NCBI RefSeq assembly: GCF_008274625.1
Contig: NZ_VTRU01000001.1
Coordinates: 1,178,001 to 1,242,000 of the forward strand
Reading direction: 5' to 3'
DNA from: Chryseobacterium panacisoli
GTDB lineage: Bacteria > Bacteroidota > Bacteroidia > Flavobacteriales > Weeksellaceae
Length of the DNA: 64,000 nucleotides
Positions 1 to 7,912 of the stretch are shown here, piece after piece. A program made the position numbers and the translations under genes. Under the pieces are notes generated by a model. It had not been told where the DNA came from. It was given only the letters and a program-made list of their open reading frames with translations, and did no database searches. Each line of letters opens with the position of its first letter. Position 1 is the stretch's first letter.

Positions 1-11
1 TGACTTTCAGC

Positions 12-45
12 AAAAAAAAAATGCCGGATACTTTTGTATTCGGCA
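12..45 (-). terminator. Intrinsic terminator, minus strand
   Basis: A 10-bp stem (22-31 with 36-45, one G-T pair) with a TTTT loop is followed on the minus strand by a run of ten T. It lies about 195 bases past the stop of the Crp/Fnr gene and probably ends the antiporter-receiver-Crp transcript. Confidence 0.75.
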
Positions 46-103
46 GTATGATGATATTTAAACTTTTGAGGCAGGTAAGAGTATTTAAGAATAGCTATAT
101 TTA

Positions 104-168
104 GATTCCTATGGAATGACAAATAATGCGCTTTTTTTCTGCATACAGTTTGTCATTCCATAGGAATC
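104..168. repeat. Palindromic intergenic repeat, copy A
   Basis: Two perfect 20-bp inverted arms (104-123 and 149-168; left arm begins GATTCCTATGG) enclose a 25-nt loop. It is one of four related elements in the first 11 kb (also 2917-2981, 4762-4826, 10595-10660). The loop is asymmetric and gives the element a direction: this copy reads like the 10595 copy and opposite to the other two. Confidence 0.85.
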
Positions 169-239
169 CCACCGTTGTATTCATCAGTATTTATTCTTGA
201 ATTGATAGAATAAAGAAAAGAGCTCTTAAAACCTAAAGG

Positions 240-824
240 TTATTTCTCCTTTGAAGCAAGACGTTTTCTGATGGTGCTTACAAACTCTTTTGAAACTCCA
301 AGATAGGAAGCTATATAATATTGTGCTACTCTTTGCGGAATTGAAGGGTATACTTTGATAAATTCAAGGTATCTGTCTGATGCCGTTTTGGAAATGGTAT
401 TGACCAAACGGCTCTGCAGTGTTGCCAGATTCCGCTGAACCAGCATTCTGAAAACTCTTTCAAATTTAGGGACTTCCTGCAGTAATTTTTCTTTCGTTGC
501 AGGATTCAGCATATAGATTTCCGAATCCTCCAGCGTTTCAATATACACTTTAGAAGGTTTCTGTTCCTGAAATGAGGCAATATCACTGATCCACCAGTCT
601 TCAATGGCAAACAGCAGCGTCACTTCGGTACCATCATCATCCAGACAATACATTCTCAGACATCCTTTTTGAATGTAGCCTTCAAACTGGCAGATCTCTC
701 CTTCTCTCAGTAAAACTGTTTTTTTGGGAAACGACTGGCAGGCAAGCAGATCTGCAAATGTTTTTTCTTCTTCGGGGGTGATTGAGATAAATCGGGTAAT
801 ATTTTTGATGATATTTTCAAACAT
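240..824 (-). CDS. Crp/Fnr family transcriptional regulator
   Basis: A 194-aa Crp/Fnr-type regulator with an N-terminal cyclic-nucleotide-binding-like beta roll (about residues 20-120, including the segment VLLREGEICQFEGYIQKG) and a C-terminal winged helix ending with SYLGVSKEFVSTIRKRL. No Cys cluster for an iron-sulfur site is visible, and the ligand is unknown. The open frame runs to 872, but the ATG at 824 (MFENIIKNITRF) is chosen because it matches the family start and clears the neighbouring stop at 835. It lies 10 bases after the receiver-like gene, which itself follows the antiporter gene, so the three probably form one minus-strand operon. The direct targets cannot be told from sequence. 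Confidence 0.85.
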   Translation of the reverse strand: MFENIIKNITRFISITPEEEKTFADLLACQSFPKKTVLLREGEICQFEGYIQKGCLRMYCLDDDGTEVTLLFAIEDWWISDIASFQEQKPSKVYIETLEDSEIYMLNPATKEKLLQEVPKFERVFRMLVQRNLATLQSRLVNTISKTASDRYLEFIKVYPSIPQRVAQYYIASYLGVSKEFVSTIRKRLASKEK

Positions 825-834
825 AATGTCAGGT

Positions 835-1146
835 TTACCCCTGCAAATTAGGAAAAAGACTGTAAACTTCATTCTTTAAAAGTCCACTTCCTCCTCCGTA
901 ATGCTCGATCACTTTAACATCTTTATGTAAATCAGTGCAAAATATTTTAATATCTTTTTCAAAATCTTCCTCAAGCCCCGAACTTAGAAGAACAATATCT
1001 ACTGTATTGTCCCGTATATATTCGTAGCAGAAATTTTCATCACTTTGTATTTCAGCAGTCCAGCCTTCATTATTTTCTATAATTCTTTTTAATGTCTCGA
1101 GAATTTCCTGATTTTTTCCAATGACTAAAAAATGTAATGTTTTCAT
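835..1146 (-). CDS. Small receiver-like (CheY-like) protein
   Basis: A 103-aa protein with a response-regulator-like pattern: a hydrophobic first strand (LHFLVIGKNQEILETLKRII), then a segment DNTVDIVLLSSGLEED where the phospho-accepting Asp would be expected. It is a stand-alone, somewhat short receiver domain with no output domain. Conservation of all acidic-pocket residues is doubtful: the first strand ends in IGKNQ rather than the usual acidic pair, so it may be a phosphorylation-independent pseudo-receiver. It sits between the antiporter gene (39-base gap) and the Crp/Fnr gene (10-base gap), which suggests a shared regulatory role. Family assignment is by fold pattern only. Confidence 0.6.
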   Translation of the reverse strand: MKTLHFLVIGKNQEILETLKRIIENNEGWTAEIQSDENFCYEYIRDNTVDIVLLSSGLEEDFEKDIKIFCTDLHKDVKVIEHYGGGSGLLKNEVYSLFPNLQG

Positions 1147-1184
1147 GTTTTAAGGTTTAAAATTCAAGGTCCGGAGTTTAACGT

Positions 1185-2795
1185 TTACAAGTGCTTATTC
1201 CCGGTAATTTTTAATTCGTTCAAATCCAGCTGGGATTCCGCTTTTCTTATCTCGTCTTCACTGAATCGTTTTTCACGTTTCATCTGAAACAGTTCTTTTC
1301 TCTGCAGGGCAAATATATCCAGTATCACCTTGTGATATTCTGCCATATCATTTCTTCTGTTGGTACACATTTCCAAAGAGTTTAAATGATTCTGGTGAAG
1401 TTTGATATCGGTTTCCAAAGCTTTTTTAAAATTTTCAAGCAGACTATTGCTGCTCACCAATTCATTGTATTCTTTATCAAGTTTTTGAACAGCAAGTTTA
1501 TCCAGTCTCATCTGAATTCCGGCCTGCTGTTCGTGAGAAGGGAGAATAGGATCAATTTCCTGAATTTTTGTCAATTTAATTACCAAGGGAAGTGTCAATC
1601 CCTGAAATACCAATGTTACAAAAATGACTACAAATGTGATAAAAATGATCAGGTTTCTCATGGGAAACTCTGCCTGACTGTTCATCATTACCGGAATGGA
1701 AAGTGCTGTAGCCAACGAAACTACGCCTCTCATTCCTGCCCATCCTATAATTAAAGGGTTTTTCCATCCCGGGCTTGGATCACGACGGGCATTTTCACTC
1801 AGCCATCTTGGAATATGAGCCACGGGATAAATCCATAACAGACGTACTACAATAACGATCAGACTTATAATCAACCCATATTTGATTCCTTCCATTAATG
1901 AAATTTCTCCCAGGCCATTAATGATATCCGGAAGTTCCAGCCCTATTAGTACAAATACCAAAGCGTTCATTACGAAAATCAGGGTATTCCAGACTCCTGT
2001 CATATTGATTCTTGTAGTTCCTGTTTTAAAAATTTCATGAGCACGGAAAGACATAAATAAACCTCCGCTCACCACAGCCATTACTCCCGAAAAATGGAAA
2101 TGTTCTGCCGAAAGAAACAGAATATAAGGTGTAATTACCGTAATGGCCGCATCAATGGCAGGTGTAGTAGGTAAAAACCGGTGAATGGCATAAAAAATAT
2201 GAGCTCCTGCAATTCCTATTACAATTCCCATTCCTGCTACCAGAAAAAACTGTCCTGTTGCTTCATGCATTGAAAAAGCTCCTGTCATTACTGCGGCCAG
2301 CGCAAATCTGAAAACAATCAATGAAGAAGCATCATTAATCAGACTTTCTCCTTCCAGTATAGCAAGAGTGCGTTTCGGTACTTTTAATCCTTTTAAGACT
2401 GTGGTGGCAGCAACGGCATCTGGTGGAGAAACAATTCCTCCCAATAAAAAACCTAATGCCAGTGTAAATCCGGGAATGAGCATCTGTGAAGTATAGGCAA
2501 CCACCAGAGAGGTGAGAAATACCAGACCAAAAGCCAGCAGACTGATGGGGCGTTTCCATTTCCAGAAATCATTCCATGAAGTATACCAGGCTGCTTCATA
2601 TAAAAGCGGGGGTAAAAAGATTAAAAATATAATTTCGGGATCCAGCTTTAAAACAGGAACTCCCGGAATAAAGCTAATTCCTAATCCGGCAAGCACCAGA
2701 AAGATTGGATAAGCAATCTTGATCCGTTGGGCCAGCATGACCAGCATCATAACGAGTAATAAAAGGCCTAATATTAAAAGTAGTTGTTCGTGCAT
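1185..2795 (-). CDS. Na+/H+ antiporter, CPA1 family
   Basis: A 536-aa inner-membrane cation/proton antiporter with about 12 hydrophobic segments in the first 420 residues and a charged, probably coiled cytoplasmic tail of about 115 residues. Characteristic CPA1 motifs are visible: FLPPLLYEAAW, GGIVSPPDAVAATTVLKG and ESLINDASSLIVFRF, the last carrying the Asn-Asp pair of the ion-binding site. The family exchanges cytoplasmic Na+ (or K+) for external H+ and helps pH and salt homeostasis. It is the first gene of an apparent operon with the receiver-like and Crp/Fnr genes. Length is normal for the NhaP/YjcE group. Ion specificity cannot be read from sequence. Confidence 0.9.
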   Translation of the reverse strand: MHEQLLLILGLLLLVMMLVMLAQRIKIAYPIFLVLAGLGISFIPGVPVLKLDPEIIFLIFLPPLLYEAAWYTSWNDFWKWKRPISLLAFGLVFLTSLVVAYTSQMLIPGFTLALGFLLGGIVSPPDAVAATTVLKGLKVPKRTLAILEGESLINDASSLIVFRFALAAVMTGAFSMHEATGQFFLVAGMGIVIGIAGAHIFYAIHRFLPTTPAIDAAITVITPYILFLSAEHFHFSGVMAVVSGGLFMSFRAHEIFKTGTTRINMTGVWNTLIFVMNALVFVLIGLELPDIINGLGEISLMEGIKYGLIISLIVIVVRLLWIYPVAHIPRWLSENARRDPSPGWKNPLIIGWAGMRGVVSLATALSIPVMMNSQAEFPMRNLIIFITFVVIFVTLVFQGLTLPLVIKLTKIQEIDPILPSHEQQAGIQMRLDKLAVQKLDKEYNELVSSNSLLENFKKALETDIKLHQNHLNSLEMCTNRRNDMAEYHKVILDIFALQRKELFQMKREKRFSEDEIRKAESQLDLNELKITGNKHL

Positions 2796-2837
2796 AGTTT
2801 TTTAGAAGTTAGATTTCAGATTCTGGTTATTCAGGTT

Positions 2838-2889
2838 TTGGCTAAAGCCAAGGATTGATTATTTATTGCAAGGTGGGCTAAAGCCCACC
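2838..2889. repeat. Two short perfect hairpins (GGCTAAAGCC type)
   Basis: Two palindromes share the centre GGCTAAAGCC: TTGGCTAAAGCCAA at 2838-2851 and the 18-nt GGTGGGCTAAAGCCCACC at 2872-2889. They lie between the antiporter and esterase genes. No T run follows, so they are not ordinary terminators. Confidence 0.7.
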
Positions 2890-2916
2890 GCTATTGAATG
2901 TTGATTAATTTATTTA

Positions 2917-2981
2917 GATTCCTACGGGATGACAAAGTGTACGGATAGATAAAGCGTAATATTTGTCATTCTGTAGGAATC
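2917..2981. repeat. Palindromic intergenic repeat, copy B
   Basis: Arms 2917-2936 and 2962-2981 pair over 20 positions with two G-T pairs. The loop reads TACGGATAGATAAAGCG, close to copy C (GAACGGATAGGTAAAGCG) and in the same orientation. Confidence 0.85.
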
Positions 2982-3037
2982 CCCACCATTACTTAAACAC
3001 TTTAAGCATCATTACAAATAATTCAAAATAAAAATAC

Positions 3038-3661
3038 TTATTTAAATAGTATCGAGTTGGCCAATTCAATTTCCTCCTCATTAATGGAATGTCCGAAATT
3101 AGCATATACTTTTTCTGTTACATCTGCATTCATTTCTCTTAAAATATTGGCTGTAGCATATACTCTTTCTATGGGAACATGAAAATCAGGATTGCTGGTT
3201 CCCAGAAAAACAGGAGTTCCGGCAAAGTCACCTTTATAGTTATCACGATTGATCTTATTTCCTATCATCCCTCCAATGATAGCAGCGGCCCCGCCAAACC
3301 TCTGAGCATTACGGGCGAGAAATTCCAGCGTAAGACAGGCTCCCTGAGAAAATCCGAAAAAGTATATATTTTCCGGTTTAATTCCTGCTTTTACGGCAGC
3401 TTTTACTGTTTCTTCAACCATTTCAAGGGCTGACGACAACCACGGTTCGTTTTGTTCTACCGGTGCTATAAATGAAAATGGATACCAGGTATGATTCAAA
3501 GCCTGCGGAGCTAATAAAGCATAGTCTTTTACGTTCAAATGCTGGGATAAACTCAGAATATCCTGAGCGCTTCCCCCACGTCCATGAATCATGATCAAAG
3601 CTTTTTCTGCCTGATTTAATGGAATTCCTGCTGTTTTTATATTTAAAATATGACTCATCAT
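3038..3661 (-). CDS. Alpha/beta hydrolase, phospholipase/carboxylesterase family
   Basis: A 207-aa cytoplasmic alpha/beta hydrolase. The nucleophile elbow GFSQGACLTLEF carries the catalytic Ser, an early strand has MIHGRGGSAQDIL (oxyanion region), and the acid and His are likely in GTSNPDFHVP and NFGHSINEEE. The family (PF02230-like) includes MhqD, which in Bacillus subtilis is co-expressed with the ring-cleaving dioxygenase MhqO. The same pairing occurs here: the dioxygenase gene ends 2 bases upstream, so the two are almost certainly co-transcribed. Likely role: hydrolysis of ester products or adducts during quinone or aromatic electrophile detoxification. Substrate is inferred, not seen. 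Confidence 0.85.
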   Translation of the reverse strand: MMSHILNIKTAGIPLNQAEKALIMIHGRGGSAQDILSLSQHLNVKDYALLAPQALNHTWYPFSFIAPVEQNEPWLSSALEMVEETVKAAVKAGIKPENIYFFGFSQGACLTLEFLARNAQRFGGAAAIIGGMIGNKINRDNYKGDFAGTPVFLGTSNPDFHVPIERVYATANILREMNADVTEKVYANFGHSINEEEIELANSILFK

Positions 3662-3663
3662 TT

Positions 3664-4617
3664 CTATCTGAATTTTTCTGTTGGATAATTAATTACGGGA
3701 AGAACTTCTATCAGACGTTCTCTTCTTTTTTCAAACTGCTGCGGCAGCTGCAGATCTTCTCCTAAAAATGCAGCTTCTTCATCTGCATCGAACCCGGGAC
3801 CGGAAGTGGCAATTTCAAACAAAACTCCACCTGGTTCTTTAAAATAAACTGAGGTAAAATATTTTCTGTCCTTCACTTCGGTATGTTCCAGTCCGTATGC
3901 ATTCAACCGTTTTACCATTTCAAGCTGAGACTCTGCATCCGGAGTGGCAAAAGCCACATGATGAACGGTACCTCTTCCTGCCAATCCTTTCAATGCACCC
4001 GGTGTAGACAGCAGATCCACATATTTCCCCGGCAAATTGTCTGTTCCCAATCTCAGTCTGTCAGGAGTTTCCTTAATTACTTTATGATCCATCTGAGTGG
4101 TCAGAAGAGCAGCCGTTCTTTCATAAGCATCCTGCCAGATTTCTACGTGATGGATTCCTTTGACAGCATAGTCTTTAGGAATATAACCATTGTAATATCC
4201 TTTTCTTTCATCCTTATCATTAAAAACCAACTCCAAACCCAGTCCGTCAAAATCTTCAAGATAAATAAAAACTTCATCTGAGAATCTTTGCTGTGGCTGT
4301 TTGAAAGGAATATTAAACTGTTCCAGACGGTTTATCCAATAATCCAGAGCTTCTATAGAAACTGAAAATGCAGTGGTGTTGAGCATTCCTTTACCATGTC
4401 TGCCGTTGATCAGATCCTTACCATAAGGAAAAGTAGTCATGATCGTTCCCGGCGTACCGTATTCGTCCCCGAAATAAAAATGATAAACCTCTGAGTAATC
4501 AAAATTGACCGTTTTTTTGACTAAACGAAGTCCTAAAACTCCGGTATAAAAATCTATATTTTCCTGTGCATTGCCGGTAATTGCCGTTACATGATGCAGT
4601 CCTGTGATAAGTTTCAT
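3664..4617 (-). CDS. Ring-cleaving dioxygenase, VOC superfamily (MhqO-like)
   Basis: A 317-aa two-domain vicinal-oxygen-chelate protein. Domain 1 starts with LHHVTAITG; domain 2 has GIHHVEIW and TVHHVAFATPD, and GGVLFEIATSGPG supplies the usual Glu ligand. His and Glu in these positions normally bind a divalent metal. The family covers hydroquinone-specific dioxygenases of the MhqO/LinE type. It is directly followed by the esterase gene (2-base gap) and preceded by a GNAT gene and a second dioxygenase that is clearly a paralogue (LGLRLVKKTVNFD versus LGVRLVKKTVNFD). The cluster suggests defence against quinones, but the substrate is unproven. Confidence 0.88.
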   Translation of the reverse strand: MKLITGLHHVTAITGNAQENIDFYTGVLGLRLVKKTVNFDYSEVYHFYFGDEYGTPGTIMTTFPYGKDLINGRHGKGMLNTTAFSVSIEALDYWINRLEQFNIPFKQPQQRFSDEVFIYLEDFDGLGLELVFNDKDERKGYYNGYIPKDYAVKGIHHVEIWQDAYERTAALLTTQMDHKVIKETPDRLRLGTDNLPGKYVDLLSTPGALKGLAGRGTVHHVAFATPDAESQLEMVKRLNAYGLEHTEVKDRKYFTSVYFKEPGGVLFEIATSGPGFDADEEAAFLGEDLQLPQQFEKRRERLIEVLPVINYPTEKFR

Positions 4618-4651
4618 TGTGTTGAAATTGTTAATTAATTATTGTGATGGA

Positions 4652-4931
4652 TAAAAAGGCAAAATTGCGAAAGGGTAAAATAGCAAATAAACGAAGAAGA
4701 CGGAATGGTAAAAGGAAGAAAAATCTCCAGGATTGTTTCCGGAGGCAACATACAATGTTTAGATTCCTTCGGAATGACAAAGTGAACGGATAGGTAAAGC
4801 GCATAGTTTGTACATCCCGAAGGAACCTATGCTCTTACCATCTCAAATTCTCTTACTCTCAAACCCTAAAACCCGAATTCAAAACCCCGAAACTCAAAAA
4901 CCCGCATCCCGAAACTCGCCTCTCAAACTCA
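4652..4931. repeat. Composite intergenic repeat, copy 1 (contains hairpin copy C)
   Basis: This gap holds three parts: a segment with GGCAAAATTGCGAAAGGG near 4656, hairpin copy C (arms 4762-4781 and 4807-4826), and a C/A-rich low-complexity stretch (4832-4931) built from drifting CCCGAAACTC and CTCAAACTC units. The same three parts occur in reverse-complement order at 10512-10757. No gene is evident. Confidence 0.75.
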
Positions 4932-5228
4932 CTAAAGTTCTTCCTTCATCCACACATCATTGTATTCTTCCGGATGACGCTTAAACTGTGCGTGAACATA
5001 CGGACACAGCGGCAGAATTTTTAAATCATTTTCTCTTGCGTAGGAAACCAGTCGTTCCAGTAAGATTTTAGCAAAGCCTTTTCCTTCGTATTCCGGATGT
5101 ACTTCAGTATGATAAACTGTCAGCTTTTTTCCAATGACTGAAATATCCATTTTACCTGCTTTATGATCATCTGAGAAAAGCTGGATTTCTCCTTTTCTAC
5201 CTTCTAAAACTATTTCTGTTCTTTCCAT
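4932..5228 (-). CDS. Small GNAT-like N-acetyltransferase (YjdJ type)
   Basis: A 98-aa protein of the minimal GNAT group (PF14542-like). The acetyl-CoA-binding segment EVHPEYEGKGFAKILLERLV replaces the classical Q/R-x-x-G-x-G/A loop, followed by the family signature LKILPLCPYVHAQFKRHPE. Members are about 90-110 aa, so this is full length. The substrate is unknown. It sits on the minus strand between two ring-cleaving dioxygenase genes, 58 bases after the upstream one, and may belong to the same stress-response transcript. The 314-base gap on its 3' side is filled by a repeat. Confidence 0.85.
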   Translation of the reverse strand: MERTEIVLEGRKGEIQLFSDDHKAGKMDISVIGKKLTVYHTEVHPEYEGKGFAKILLERLVSYARENDLKILPLCPYVHAQFKRHPEEYNDVWMKEEL

Positions 5229-5286
5229 TTTTTTGTTTTTAATTCTTAATTCAAAATTAGCATCTTTATCAATGATGACCGATGAT

Positions 5287-6219
5287 CTATGATAAGTTCG
5301 GAAGTACTCCTTCTATTTTCTCACGCATTCCTTCGTACTGTGCAGGAAGCTTCAGGTTTGTTCCCAATTCATTCAAAGGCTCATCTACAGTGAATCCCGG
5401 ATTGTCGGTTGCAATTTCAAACAAAACACCTCCCGGCTCACGGAAATACAATGAATAGAAATAATCTCTGTTGATCTTCGGAGTAATGCTCAATCCTGCA
5501 GATAATGCTTTCTCACGATATTCCATCAGAACATTGTCGTCTTTTACTCTGAACGCAATATGGTGATTGGTTCCGGCAGCATTTCTTCCGGTAGGAAGAG
5601 TATCATTTTCAATGATATCTATAAGGTTAGCCGTATCAATGGCATCAGTAGCGAATCTGTATCTTTCTCCTTCGTGTTTCTGCAGATTGTAACCTAAAAC
5701 ATCAGTCAGAACTTTGATGGTAGGATCTGCTTTTTTTAAGGATAACGTTACATTGTGGAATCCTTTCAATGCATATTCATCATTAATATCACCGGTTGTC
5801 CATACTTTTCTGTTATCATCACCTGATGGTTCTATAAACTGTAACTGAAGACCGTCCGGATCTGTAAAAGAGATCATCTTTTCTCCAAATACTTCACCTT
5901 CTTCTACGTTTACATTAAAGCTTTGCAGACGGTTTTTCCAGAATTCAAGGCTTCCTTTGGGTACTGAATATCCGATATGGGTAGCCATTCCGCTTCCATT
6001 GGTACCTTTACCTATTCCTTCCCATGGAAAGAAAGTAAGAATCGTTCCCGGTGTTCCGTTTTCATTCCCAAAATAGAAATGGTAAGTTCCAGGATCGTCA
6101 AAATTTACTGTTTTTTTCACCAGTCTTACGCCTAAAACCTGAGTGTAAAAATCTAAATTTCTCTTAGCATTGTCTGCTATTGCAGTAATATGATGCAGAC
6201 CTAATATTCTATTGTCCAT
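5287..6219 (-). CDS. Second ring-cleaving dioxygenase, VOC superfamily (MhqO-like)
   Basis: A 310-aa paralogue of the 3664-4617 dioxygenase, with the same two-domain layout and metal-ligand motifs: LHHITAIADNA, LKGFHNVTLSL, TNHHIAFRVKDD and GGVLFEIATDNPG. One position differs notably: the second-domain motif is GFHNV where the paralogue has GIHHV, so one potential His is Asn here. It is the first gene of the minus-strand detoxification cluster and is divergent from the methionine-transport operon, sharing the AT-rich 6220-6700 region. Likely an Fe- or Mn-dependent extradiol-type dioxygenase; substrate unknown. Confidence 0.87.
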   Translation of the reverse strand: MDNRILGLHHITAIADNAKRNLDFYTQVLGVRLVKKTVNFDDPGTYHFYFGNENGTPGTILTFFPWEGIGKGTNGSGMATHIGYSVPKGSLEFWKNRLQSFNVNVEEGEVFGEKMISFTDPDGLQLQFIEPSGDDNRKVWTTGDINDEYALKGFHNVTLSLKKADPTIKVLTDVLGYNLQKHEGERYRFATDAIDTANLIDIIENDTLPTGRNAAGTNHHIAFRVKDDNVLMEYREKALSAGLSITPKINRDYFYSLYFREPGGVLFEIATDNPGFTVDEPLNELGTNLKLPAQYEGMREKIEGVLPNLS

Positions 6220-6674
6220 TGTCTTTAATTTTTATGCTAAATTACAGTGAACAGAAATGCTGCACATTTAACTAGTTTAATAAATAAGATCCAATGATCT
6301 TATCCGTTGATCTGATAATATTAATTTAAAAATTCACAGATTTAATGGAAATTCAGGCAATAAATAAATTAAAGTTTATAAATAATCTACAAAATAAAAA
6401 TGCATCAGAATAAATTTCTGACCATTTTCTTTTTAACAATATTAAAATTATTTAATTCTCATAAATTTCAATTTATTTTACATTTTTGATAATTAAAAAT
6501 AAGCAATATTTCCTCTGTTTTCTGAAATAAAAGGAACTAAGACTGCTTCTAAAAACAAAGAAAATGTCTAAACATTCAAATAATAAAATATTGAAATACA
6601 GAATATTAAATCATTAACAATAAATTAATATTCAAAATGTCCACTTTTTTAGTAGACTAATAAAAATTATATTA
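6220..6674. other. AT-rich divergent regulatory region
   Basis: About 450 bases of strongly AT-rich sequence between the second dioxygenase and the methionine leader. It must carry the dioxygenase promoter on the minus strand, but I could not fix a confident -33/-7 pair there. No ORF or repeat was recognised. Confidence 0.5.
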
Positions 6675-6682
6675 TATATTTG
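6675..6682 (+). promoter_or_regulatory. Bacteroidota-type -7 element (TATATTTG)
   Basis: TATATTTG fits the Bacteroidota -7 consensus TAnnTTTG. No clear TTG lies at -33; a T-rich stretch is at about 6645. Transcription would begin near 6687-6690, about 20 bases before the leader ORF ATG at 6709. Confidence 0.6.
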
Positions 6683-6708
6683 CAAACGTATTCAGGAAAC
6701 AAAATAAA

Positions 6709-6807
6709 ATGAAGGCAGAATTCAAAAATAATTCAATTAAGAAACATACCATCAAAAATATGATGAAGGATATCTGTATGCCTATGCATCAAGAATACTG
6801 TGGTTGA
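6709..6807 (+). CDS. Putative Met-rich leader peptide (32 aa)
   Basis: A 32-codon ORF starting MKAEFKNN and ending MMKDICMPMHQEYCG. Four of its 15 last residues are Met, with two Cys and one His arranged C-x3-H-x3-C. It sits between a good -7 element and a strong intrinsic-terminator hairpin (6833-6860) ahead of the EamA-metN-metI-metQ genes. That layout (promoter, short ORF rich in the amino acid that the operon handles, terminator) is the classic form of an attenuator leader. An alternative is a metal- or thiol-sensing peptide. The peptide and its regulation are inferred from arrangement; no family is recognised. Confidence 0.55.
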   Translation: MKAEFKNNSIKKHTIKNMMKDICMPMHQEYCG

Positions 6808-6832
6808 CCTTACTTTTATTTAGACATATTTT

Positions 6833-6863
6833 AAAGGCTCTACCACGTTGTAGAGCCTTTTTT
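6833..6863 (+). terminator. Leader terminator / attenuator hairpin
   Basis: A perfect 11-bp stem (6833-6843 with 6850-6860, arm AAAGGCTCTAC), 6-nt loop and six T. It stands 33 bases before the EamA start, so it would stop transcription into the operon unless prevented. GTGGT at 6800-6804, at the end of the leader ORF, can pair with ACCAC at 6842-6846 and could weaken it. Confidence 0.8.
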
Positions 6864-6895
6864 CATTGAACACAACAACATTAAAAAAAATAAAA

Positions 6896-7894
6896 ATGAA
6901 CAATTCTAAAAACAAATGGTTGATTCCATTGGCTTTTACAAACATCTATGTGATATGGGGAATTACGTTTTTAGCTATTTCATTTGGCTTAAAGGGTTTT
7001 CCGCCATTTATTCTTTCAGGATTAAGATTTCTGGTTGCCGGAATTCTGATGATAGGCTATCTTTTTTCTAAAGGAGAAAAAGCAAATTCTCTGATCAACT
7101 GGAAGAAAAACGCAATTACCGGTATTCTTATTCTTACCGGAGGAACAGGGCTTGTAGCCTGGGGAGAACAATATGTAACGGCTTCTGAAGCGGCCATTTC
7201 TATTGCAACCGGCCCATTCTGGTTTATTGCAATCGACAGAAAAAACTGGAAATATTATTTCTCAGATAAATTTATTCCGATAGGATTGGCCATTGGATTT
7301 GCGGGATTAATTATGTTTTTAAAAGGTAGCGTACATTCAAATGCAGCTCATGCAATTGCTGATGTAAACCTTCGTATTACAGCGTTTGTCGTGTTAGGTC
7401 TAAGTTCCATCGCATGGGTACTGGGATCTTTATATTCAAAGAAAAATCCGGCTTCTCAATCTACTTTTATGAATATTGCCCAACAGCTTATAGTAGCGGG
7501 ATTAGCTTCTTTTCTAATTGCTTTTATAAGAAAAGAATGGACTGGTTTTTCAGTTTCTGCAGTTCCGTTATCGGCATGGTTTGGAGTCCTATTTTTGATC
7601 TTCTTTGGATCGATAGTCGCTTATTTGTCGTACATTTGGCTTCTGTCCGTAAAACCCGCTGCCTTGGTAAGCACTCACACCTATATCAATCCTATTGTAA
7701 CAGTGATTGCAGGTTGGATTGTTGCCGGCCAAAGCATCAATGGAGGTCAGCTGTATGGTTTATTCATCATATTGCTGGGAGTACTTCTAACGAATGTCAC
7801 CAAGTATTTCAGACTTTCAAAACGGTCAAAGGTAAAAATCAGAAGAGTAAGAAGATTTTTTAACAGAGCAGGCAGGCCATATCAGCCTATTTAA
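6896..7894 (+). CDS. EamA family (DMT) membrane transporter
   Basis: A 332-aa inner-membrane protein with about ten hydrophobic helices in two EamA repeats (FTNIYVIWGITFLAISFGLK near the start; ILGVLLTNV at the end of the second). A basic tail follows the last helix. EamA proteins are usually metabolite or amino-acid exporters of the RhaT/YedA kind. The ATG at 6896 is taken because the longer frame would need a TTG inside the terminator. It is the first gene after the leader and lies 18 bases before metN, so it is probably co-transcribed with the methionine importer; an export role for methionine or a related compound is a guess from context. Confidence 0.85.
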   Translation: MNNSKNKWLIPLAFTNIYVIWGITFLAISFGLKGFPPFILSGLRFLVAGILMIGYLFSKGEKANSLINWKKNAITGILILTGGTGLVAWGEQYVTASEAAISIATGPFWFIAIDRKNWKYYFSDKFIPIGLAIGFAGLIMFLKGSVHSNAAHAIADVNLRITAFVVLGLSSIAWVLGSLYSKKNPASQSTFMNIAQQLIVAGLASFLIAFIRKEWTGFSVSAVPLSAWFGVLFLIFFGSIVAYLSYIWLLSVKPAALVSTHTYINPIVTVIAGWIVAGQSINGGQLYGLFIILLGVLLTNVTKYFRLSKRSKVKIRRVRRFFNRAGRPYQPI

Positions 7895-7912
7895 ACAGTA
7901 TACAAAATCAGA

